From Methylophaga sp. (GTDB lineage Bacteria; Pseudomonadota; Gammaproteobacteria; Nitrosococcales; Methylophagaceae): a stretch of 9,717 nucleotides of DNA. The stretch is from NCBI GenBank assembly GCA_013139345.1, contig WTAY01000072.1, positions 1 through 9,717 of the forward strand, in the 5' to 3' direction. Made by a program: the position numbers and the translations under genes. Shown here piece after piece: positions 4,767-9,717 of the stretch (position 1 is its first letter; each line of letters begins with the position of its first letter). The notes below the pieces were generated by a model that saw only the letters and a list, made by a program, of their open reading frames with translations, ran no database searches and had not been told where the DNA came from.

Positions 4767-6659
4767 ATGGCATTATTATCATTAAAACAATTAACCGTTA
4801 GTTTTGGCGGCCCGAACCTACTTGATAAAGTAGATTTTCAACTGGACCGAGGAGAGCGTGTTTGTTTGGTAGGGCGTAATGGTGCGGGTAAATCAACATT
4901 AATGAAAGTCATTGCCGGTGAAATGAAACAAGACTCGGGTGAGGTCATTGGCCAAGGCTTGAATATTGCTCGACTTGAACAAGAAGTCCCCGATGGAACG
5001 GATGGAACGGTGTTTGATGTTGTGGCTCAAGGCTTGGGGGATATTGCTCCTTTATTGATTAACTATCATCATGTGATTCACCAATTAGAAACGGATAGTT
5101 CAGAGAAAGTATTAGCGGCGCTAGAAAAAGCCCAACATGAACTGGAAGCAGTTGATGGTTGGTCTGTTGAGCAAAAAGTAGAAGCGGTTATTTCTCGTTT
5201 ATCGTTAGATGCTGATATGGAGTTTTCAGCGCTATCGGGAGGGATGAAGCGTCGCGTATTACTTGCACAAGCATTAGTAAAAGAACCTGATGTGTTGTTA
5301 CTTGATGAGCCGACAAACCATTTAGATATTACTTCTATTATGTGGTTAGAAGATTTCTTAAAAGGCTACGGTGGTACATTATTATTTATCACCCATGATC
5401 GAATGTTCTTACAATCAATCGCTACACGAATTATTCAGATTGATCGTGGTAACTTGGTCAGTTTCCCTGGTGATTATGCTAATTTCTTAGTACGTCGTGA
5501 AGCTTTATTAGATGAAGAAGCACAACAAAATGCCTTATTTGATAAAAAATTGGCACAAGAAGAAGTCTGGATTAGACAAGGTGTGAAAGCGCGTCGTACA
5601 CGTAATGAAGGACGTGTTCGAGCCTTAGAGCAATTACGTCGAGAACGAGGATCAAGACGTGACGTTCAAGGCAATGTCAAAATGAAACTGCAAGATGCAG
5701 ATCGCAGTGGGAAACTGGTTGTTGAAGCTGAAGGTGTCGGCCAGAGCTATGATGGACGAGTGTTATTTAAAGACTTTAATACGGTTATTCAACGCGGTGA
5801 TAAAATTGGTCTGATTGGTCCTAATGGGTGTGGTAAAACAACATTACTTTCTATTTTATTGGGACGCACACAGCCAGAGTCAGGTGACGTTAAGTTAGGC
5901 ACTAAGACTGAGATTGCTTATTTTGATCAATTGCGAAGCCAATTAGATGAAGAAATGAGCGTGGTTGATAATGTTGGGCAGGGTAAAGACTTTATTGAGG
6001 TCGGTGGCGCTAGTAAACATGTGATGGGCTACTTACAAGACTTCTTGTTTACACCTGAACGTGCTCGTACACCCATCAAGTCTTTATCTGGTGGCGAGCG
6101 TAACCGTTTATTATTAGCAAAACTATTCACCCAGCCAGCTAACTTATTAGTGATGGATGAGCCAACCAATGATCTAGATGCTGAAACATTGGATTTATTA
6201 GAAGAGTTATTGATGAGCTATAAAGGCACATTACTATTAGTGAGCCATGATCGGTCTTTCATCAATAATGTCGCAACCAGTACGATTGTGTTCGATGATG
6301 ATGGTGAAGTACGTGAATATGTTGGTGGCTATGATGATTGGCAGCATCAACGAGCACAAGATAAGCGTGCTCAAACATCTAAGAAGGTGACGGGGAAAGC
6401 GAAACCTTCGGTAAAAAAAGTGAATAAAAAATCATCACTTACTTATCAAGAGCAACTTGATTTAGAAGTGCTACCAAAAGAAATTGAACAATTTGAGCTT
6501 AAACAAGCTGAGTTACACAAACGAATCAGTGGTGCTGATTTTTATCAGCAGTCACCAGAAAAACAAGCCAAAACTCAAGATGAATTAACAACGCTAACAT
6601 CAGAGTTAGAAGCAATGTATGAACGGTGGGATGCACTTGAGGCCAAAAAAGAAGGCTAA
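4767..6659 (+). CDS. uup: ABC-F ATPase Uup
   Basis: A soluble tandem-ATPase ABC-F protein of 630 residues (E. coli Uup 635). Uup interacts with the ribosome, and its loss in E. coli raises precise excision of transposons; it has no transport domain. Domain 1 has Walker A GRNGAGKST (36-44), signature LSGGM (156-160), Walker B LLLDEPT (177-183) and switch His210. The Uup-specific linker KLAQEEVWIRQGVKARRTRN lies at 261-280. Domain 2 has GPNGCGKTT (351-359), LSGGE (440-444), LLVMDEPT (460-467) and His494. The C-terminal domain, from about 535, is a Lys-rich segment followed by a two-helix coiled coil ending ERWDALEAKKEG, as in E. coli, where it binds DNA. The start aligns with the E. coli start (MALLSL/MSLISM) but has no Shine-Dalgarno sequence. 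The stop codon overlaps the next gene's ATG by one base. Confidence 0.96.
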   Translation: MALLSLKQLTVSFGGPNLLDKVDFQLDRGERVCLVGRNGAGKSTLMKVIAGEMKQDSGEVIGQGLNIARLEQEVPDGTDGTVFDVVAQGLGDIAPLLINYHHVIHQLETDSSEKVLAALEKAQHELEAVDGWSVEQKVEAVISRLSLDADMEFSALSGGMKRRVLLAQALVKEPDVLLLDEPTNHLDITSIMWLEDFLKGYGGTLLFITHDRMFLQSIATRIIQIDRGNLVSFPGDYANFLVRREALLDEEAQQNALFDKKLAQEEVWIRQGVKARRTRNEGRVRALEQLRRERGSRRDVQGNVKMKLQDADRSGKLVVEAEGVGQSYDGRVLFKDFNTVIQRGDKIGLIGPNGCGKTTLLSILLGRTQPESGDVKLGTKTEIAYFDQLRSQLDEEMSVVDNVGQGKDFIEVGGASKHVMGYLQDFLFTPERARTPIKSLSGGERNRLLLAKLFTQPANLLVMDEPTNDLDAETLDLLEELLMSYKGTLLLVSHDRSFINNVATSTIVFDDDGEVREYVGGYDDWQHQRAQDKRAQTSKKVTGKAKPSVKKVNKKSSLTYQEQLDLEVLPKEIEQFELKQAELHKRISGADFYQQSPEKQAKTQDELTTLTSELEAMYERWDALEAKKEG

Positions 6660-7438
6660 TGAGTCAATTCCCTCCCCACTTAGTTTTTGAACAACAAAGT
6701 GGGGAGGGTGATGTTCGGGTTTGGCAGCAATATGATCGGCGGTGGCTAGACTTTAATGATGGCTTAGTCCAATCAGAGATTATTTTAAATAATCCTGAGA
6801 TATTGCCTTTGCCTCTTAATCGAGCAATGTTAGCTGGGATACTATTTGCCGAGATGCCAAAGCGAGTATTGTTGGCAGGCACCGGTGGTGGAGCAACGGC
6901 TCGATATTTTGATAACTGTTTCCCTGATGTTGTAGGCGATGCGGTAGAAAAGTCAGAAGTAGTGGCTGAGGTTGCACGTGATTATTTTGAATTTCCAGTC
7001 GGTAATAATTGGCAGATTCATACAGAAGATATCGTTGATTATGTACAGCATTGTCCTTATAAATATGATCTCATTATTATTGATATTGCTATAGAACAGA
7101 AAACACCAGAGTGGATTATTGAGCGTGAGTTTCTAAAGCAATGTCGTTCATTATTAACAGATAACGGACATGTCGCTTTAAACTTGCTGGTGGATGATGG
7201 CAATGCGTTTATGCATTCTTTATCTGCAGTTAGAGAGGTTTTTGATCGACAGACGGCATGTTTATCTTTGCCTAATTACCGAAACACCGTGATCTTTGCC
7301 TTTAATAATACGCCTCAGAATATACCAAAAGAGGTGGATGAGTATTTGGCATCTCTTGAAGCATCTTGGGGGGTAGAGTTCGGAGAGTTCTATCAACAAA
7401 TGCTGAAAGATAATCCACATCACAGTGGTGTTTTTTAG
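6659..7438 (+). CDS. Spermidine-synthase-fold / class I SAM-binding protein (SpeE-like, atypical active site)
   Basis: A 259-residue protein with the N-terminal strand region (EQQSGEGDVRVWQ... LDFNDGLVQSEI, residues 11-41) and Rossmann core of the spermidine synthase/SpeE superfamily. The nucleotide loop is VLLAGTGGGAT (70-80), the ribose-binding acid is Glu97 (VEKSE), and strand 4 is YDLIIIDI with Asp142. True aminopropyltransferases have GGGDG and a DxxDP(x)GP active-site loop; here these read GTGGGAT and DIAIEQKTP. Polyamine synthesis is therefore doubtful, and the substrate, possibly of a methyltransferase-like reaction, is unknown. No SAM decarboxylase gene is nearby. The start overlaps the uup stop (TAATG) with GAAGG at 6651-6655 only 3 bases upstream, implying translational coupling to uup. 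A strong inverted repeat lies in its first codons. Confidence 0.82.
   Translation: MSQFPPHLVFEQQSGEGDVRVWQQYDRRWLDFNDGLVQSEIILNNPEILPLPLNRAMLAGILFAEMPKRVLLAGTGGGATARYFDNCFPDVVGDAVEKSEVVAEVARDYFEFPVGNNWQIHTEDIVDYVQHCPYKYDLIIIDIAIEQKTPEWIIEREFLKQCRSLLTDNGHVALNLLVDDGNAFMHSLSAVREVFDRQTACLSLPNYRNTVIFAFNNTPQNIPKEVDEYLASLEASWGVEFGEFYQQMLKDNPHHSGVF
6670..6708 (+). repeat. Perfect 12-bp inverted repeat inside the start of the SpeE-like gene
   Basis: CCCTCCCCACTT (6670-6681) and AAGTGGGGAGGG (6697-6708) pair perfectly around a 15-base loop; 8 of 12 pairs are G-C. In mRNA the stem begins 11 bases after the A of the start codon, within the footprint of an initiating ribosome. It could modulate coupled translation from uup or partially block transcript elongation; no U-tract follows, so it is not a classical terminator. 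Regulatory function is inferred. Confidence 0.75.
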
Positions 7439-7442
7439 TAGA

Positions 7443-7743
7443 TACCCATAATCATTCAAAGTGCAGTTGTTAGGGTGAAAATAGGATATAAGAGCAAGAC
7501 ATAAGATGTGGTTAATGGTCGGTGAATTGGGGCTGATACGTTCTGACTTTAACTTTATTGGGGCTTGTCACCCTCATCCCAGCCTTCTCCCTCAAGGGAG
7601 AAGGAGCTAAGATTTCAGCTCCCTCTCCTGTTGGAGAGGGCTGGGGTGAGGAGATAAAATCAAAAATGGAGACGCGTGTTTATACCTGTACCAAAAAGAC
7701 ATAGAAACACATGATTTACCTGTAAATGGAATGATTACGGGTA
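7443..7743 (+). mobile_element. MITE-like element, copy 2
   Basis: A non-coding element of about 301 bp starting 4 bp after the SpeE-like stop codon and filling most of the gap before the symporter gene. Terminal inverted repeats: the left end TACCCATAATCATTC and the right end, reverse-complemented, TACCCGTAATCATTC differ at one base. TA bounds both ends. It aligns along its length with the reverse complement of 1979-2242, with the AT-rich arms clearly diverged and the GC-rich core best conserved. It is longer than copy 1, mostly in the left arm. It encodes no protein, so it would depend on a transposase elsewhere. Confidence 0.75.
7572..7651. repeat. GC-rich cloverleaf-like core of MITE copy 2
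   Basis: The outer arms CCTCATCCCAGCC (7572-7584) and GGCTGGGGTGAGG (7639-7651) pair with one mismatch. They enclose CCTTCTCCCT/AGGGAGAAGG (7583-7592, 7595-7604, 2-base loop) and CCCTCTCC/GGAGAGGG (7621-7628, 7633-7640, loop TGTT). Compared with copy 1, the loop and the junction between hairpins differ while both stems are kept identical. Confidence 0.82.
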
Positions 7744-7757
7744 TAGAACATCTAGGG

Positions 7758-7763
7758 TAGAAT
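7758..7763 (+). promoter_or_regulatory. Candidate -10 box of the alanine symporter gene
   Basis: TAGAAT matches 5 of 6 positions of TATAAT and would start transcription near 7770, giving a leader of about 22 bases with AAGGA at 7780-7784. The -35 position at 17-bp spacing (TTACGG, 7735-7740) is poor and lies in the right terminal repeat of MITE copy 2. Confidence 0.3.
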
Positions 7764-7791
7764 GACATTAGCTTAATTTAAGGAATACAGC

Positions 7792-9135
7792 ATGGAATTA
7801 ATGACCGATCTGATTAAACAGCTTAATGACATTGTTTGGGGCCCTGTGATGTTGGTCCTTATTCTTGGTACTGGCCTTGTATTAATGATTGGAATTAAGG
7901 GCATGCCCATCATCAAGTTGGGTTATGGTTTTAAAATGCTGTGGCGTGGTCGTGACTCTAAATCAAAGGATGAGGGCGATATATCACCCTTTAATGCTTT
8001 GATGACATCTCTTGCTGCCACTATTGGTACGGGTAATATAGCCGGTGTTGCAACCGCTATCTTCTTAGGTGGCCCCGGTGCATTATTTTGGATGTGGATG
8101 ACGGCATTGGTCGGCATGGCAACTAAATATGCTGAGGCGGTATTAGCCGTTCACTTTCGTGAAACAGATGCCAATGGCAATAAAGTGGGTGGCCCGATGT
8201 ATTACATCAAAAACGGTTTAAGTAGCCGTTTTGCATGGTTGGGAACAAGCTTTGCCATCTTTGGTGCTTTAGCGGGCTTCGGTATCGGTAATACAATTCA
8301 AGCAAACTCAGTAGCAGATGTTTTATCATCCAATTTAGATGTTTCTCCACTGGTGACCGGCTTAGTAATGGCTGCTTTGGTTGCCTTGGTTCTCTTGGGT
8401 GGTATTAAGCGTATCGCTACGGTGGCTGGTAAGTTAGTTCCGATTATGGCGATATCTTATGTGTTAGCGGGACTGGTTATCTTGGCGATGAATGCATCAC
8501 TTTTGCCTGCGGCATTTGATTTGATTTTCACCCATGCCTTCACGCCCATTGCTGCAACAGGTGGTTTTGCAGGGGCGGCTGTTTGGGCTGCTATTCGTTT
8601 TGGTGTGGCACGAGGAGTGTTTTCTAATGAAGCGGGTTTGGGTAGTGCTCCAATTGCCCATGCTGCCGCTAAAACAAATAGTCCTGTTCAACAAGGTACG
8701 ATTGCCATGATGGGAACATTTATCGACACCATTATCGTGTGTTCGATTACGGGCTTAGTTATTATTGTATCGGGTGCGTGGACAAGTGGTGAAACAGGAG
8801 CCAGCTTATCATCCCTTGCATTTGAATCGGTGTTGCCTGGGTTTGGCGGTATTATTGTTTCTTTTGGTTTGTGTATCTTTGCCTTCACCACGATTCTTGG
8901 TTGGAGTATTTACGGTGAGAAATGTGTAGAGTTCTTATTTGGTGTGCGTTCAATCATGCCATTTCGTGTTTTATGGATTATTGCTGTGCCATTAGGAGCG
9001 ACAGCGAATTTAGAATTTATATGGTTGGTGGCCGATACCCTAAATGCCTTAATGGCATTGCCAAATCTAATTGCATTATTACTGCTTAGCCCGGTTGTGT
9101 TCAAACTGACTAAAGAATATTTTTCTAAGGTTTAA
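7792..9135 (+). CDS. Sodium:alanine symporter, AGCS family
   Basis: An inner-membrane Na+-coupled importer of alanine or glycine (AGCS family, TC 2.A.25) of 447 residues, a normal length for the family. The first membrane helix is at about 13-35. The family block LAATIGTGNIAGVATAIFLGG (residues 74-94) forms the broken helix of the substrate site. GGPMYYIKNGL (133-143) and RGVFSNEAGLGSAPIAHAAA (274-293) are further hallmarks. The pattern of hydrophobic stretches suggests about ten or eleven membrane helices in all, with a hydrophobic run to about 438. ATG 7792 has AAGGA at 7780-7784 with a 7-base spacer. No glycine riboswitch or other structured leader fits in the 48 bp between the MITE and the gene. 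The stop codon shares a TTAA with the stop of the convergent gene. Alanine versus glycine specificity cannot be read from sequence. Confidence 0.95.
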   Translation: MELMTDLIKQLNDIVWGPVMLVLILGTGLVLMIGIKGMPIIKLGYGFKMLWRGRDSKSKDEGDISPFNALMTSLAATIGTGNIAGVATAIFLGGPGALFWMWMTALVGMATKYAEAVLAVHFRETDANGNKVGGPMYYIKNGLSSRFAWLGTSFAIFGALAGFGIGNTIQANSVADVLSSNLDVSPLVTGLVMAALVALVLLGGIKRIATVAGKLVPIMAISYVLAGLVILAMNASLLPAAFDLIFTHAFTPIAATGGFAGAAVWAAIRFGVARGVFSNEAGLGSAPIAHAAAKTNSPVQQGTIAMMGTFIDTIIVCSITGLVIIVSGAWTSGETGASLSSLAFESVLPGFGGIIVSFGLCIFAFTTILGWSIYGEKCVEFLFGVRSIMPFRVLWIIAVPLGATANLEFIWLVADTLNALMALPNLIALLLLSPVVFKLTKEYFSKV

Positions 9136-9602
9136 GCTGGCTGCCCCGTTGAGATATCAAGCTCTTTATCAATAGATTGATATGTTTCTATATATTGATT
9201 AGGAATAGTTTCATCAAGAATGTTATTTATAGCAGTTTTTTCCTCAAAAGAATCGTGAAAATTTGATTGAGTCGTTACAATAACTTCAGTCTTGCAATCA
9301 GGAAATTGATCGGCTGTAATATCAACGATATAGTGATTGTTAACCTTTAGCCAAGTATGAGTATAACTGGATTGAGTTTTATTATCCCCATATGCGGGGT
9401 CAATCTTCCACCGAACAGCATAGATGACCATGATATTTTCGAATCCTTGGCTGTATAAGTAATGTCCAAGCATGATTGATGAGATATCACAGGTTCCTCC
9501 AGAAAAACCAGCTAAGTCTCCTGTAGTAAATGATTGTAATTGCTTTCTATATTTAGAGCTTATAGATAGTAGCTGCTCTAAATTAGAGTCCATAGGAGCC
9601 AT
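9132..9602 (-). CDS. Hypothetical protein with Cys-His-Asp triad (transglutaminase/papain-like fold)
   Basis: A 156-residue cytoplasmic protein with no signal peptide. It shows the ordered triad of transglutaminase-like or papain-like enzymes: Cys38 in GGTCDISS at the start of a helix, His82 in YTHTWLKV, and Asp94 in HYIVDITADQF. The helix after Cys38 (SIMLGHYLYSQGF) and strand IMVIYAVRW fit that fold. Such proteins can be proteases, amidases or acyltransferases; the substrate is unknown. The C-terminal 60 residues are polar and unassigned. The start at 9602 is one base after the stop of the upstream minus-strand gene, suggesting an operon with coupled translation; the Shine-Dalgarno is weak (GAG). 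ATG 9593 is an alternative start. The stop overlaps that of the symporter gene tail to tail. Confidence 0.72.
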   Translation of the reverse strand: MAPMDSNLEQLLSISSKYRKQLQSFTTGDLAGFSGGTCDISSIMLGHYLYSQGFENIMVIYAVRWKIDPAYGDNKTQSSYTHTWLKVNNHYIVDITADQFPDCKTEVIVTTQSNFHDSFEEKTAINNILDETIPNQYIETYQSIDKELDISTGQPA

Positions 9603-9603
9603 T

Positions 9604-9717
9604 TTACTCGTCTAACAATGCATCACGGTCATCACTATGTAAGCGTGGCATAATCCACATTTCATACATTGATACAGTCCACATAAAGGCAAATGATAAT
9701 CCCATTGCGCCACCACC
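9604..9717 (-). CDS. C-terminus of a membrane protein (partial, N-terminus outside window)
   Basis: An open minus-strand frame enters from the right edge and gives 37 codons to TAA at 9604-9606. The sequence begins GGGAMGLSFAFMWTVSMYEM and ends DDRDALLDE: one hydrophobic helix rich in Met, Phe and Trp, then a short charged tail, as in the last transmembrane segment of an inner-membrane protein. It is one base upstream of the Cys-His-Asp gene, so the two are probably co-transcribed. The family is not identifiable from this fragment. Confidence 0.6.
   Translation of the reverse strand, partial: GGGAMGLSFAFMWTVSMYEMWIMPRLHSDDRDALLDE

Noticed and set aside
2741..6659. ABC transporter or antibiotic-resistance ABC-F (Vga/Msr-type) interpretation of the two ATPases
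   Set aside because: No membrane domain is encoded nearby, and the linkers and C-terminal domains match the housekeeping YheS and Uup subfamilies rather than resistance ABC-Fs.
6670..6708. Intrinsic terminator at the end of uup
   Set aside because: The stem lies inside the next gene and is followed by TGATGTTCGG, not a T-tract; a coding-region hairpin fits better.
2041..7651. CRISPR array or direct-repeat array built from the CCCTCTCC / CCTTCTCCC repeats
   Set aside because: There are only two units, 5.4 kb apart and inverted, each internally palindromic with no regular spacers and no cas genes.
7744..7791. Glycine riboswitch or other leader RNA upstream of the alanine/glycine symporter
   Set aside because: Only 48 bp separate the MITE from the start codon and none of the glycine aptamer's conserved segments are visible.

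Overview
The window looks like chromosomal DNA from an AT-leaning gammaproteobacterium. Its Ung, YheS and Uup proteins follow the Escherichia coli family members closely from end to end, and leucine is often TTA. The genus cannot be fixed from sequence alone; a marine or methylotrophic lineage of moderate GC is possible, but that is a guess.

Layout. 1-1098: the end of a probable antitoxin gene and its overlapping Txe/YoeB-type RNase toxin (+), followed by a convergent HEPN-like hypothetical gene (-). 1099-1925: a divergent promoter region, then ung (uracil-DNA glycosylase). 1926-2301: a gene-free stretch almost filled by a MITE-like element (copy 1). 2302-7438: five genes in a row on the + strand, made up of a small secreted coiled-coil protein, the ABC-F ATPase YheS, a palindromic dRS3-type repeat, the ABC-F ATPase Uup, and a spermidine-synthase-fold protein overlapping uup by one base. 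7439-7791: a second gene-free stretch holding copy 2 of the same MITE-like element in the opposite orientation. 7792-9135: an AGCS sodium:alanine symporter. 9132-9717: a minus-strand pair, a Cys-His-Asp (transglutaminase/papain-like) protein and the C-terminus of a membrane protein that continues past the window.

How the genes relate. The central block is translation-centred: YheS and Uup are both ABC-F ATPases that act on ribosomes, and here they are neighbours, although they are far apart in E. coli. Both have start codons aligned with the E. coli proteins, neither has a Shine-Dalgarno sequence, and both have a -10-like box at the distance expected of a leaderless mRNA. Uup is translationally coupled to the SpeE-fold gene, whose first codons contain a perfect 12-bp inverted repeat. 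The whole block sits between two inverted copies of the MITE-like element.

I see no CRISPR array, rRNA, tRNA, prophage or transposase gene. The points most worth a second look are the paired full-length MITE copies, the leaderless ABC-F starts, the start-proximal hairpin in the SpeE-fold gene and the nested palindrome between the ABC-F genes. None of these demonstrates a new system.
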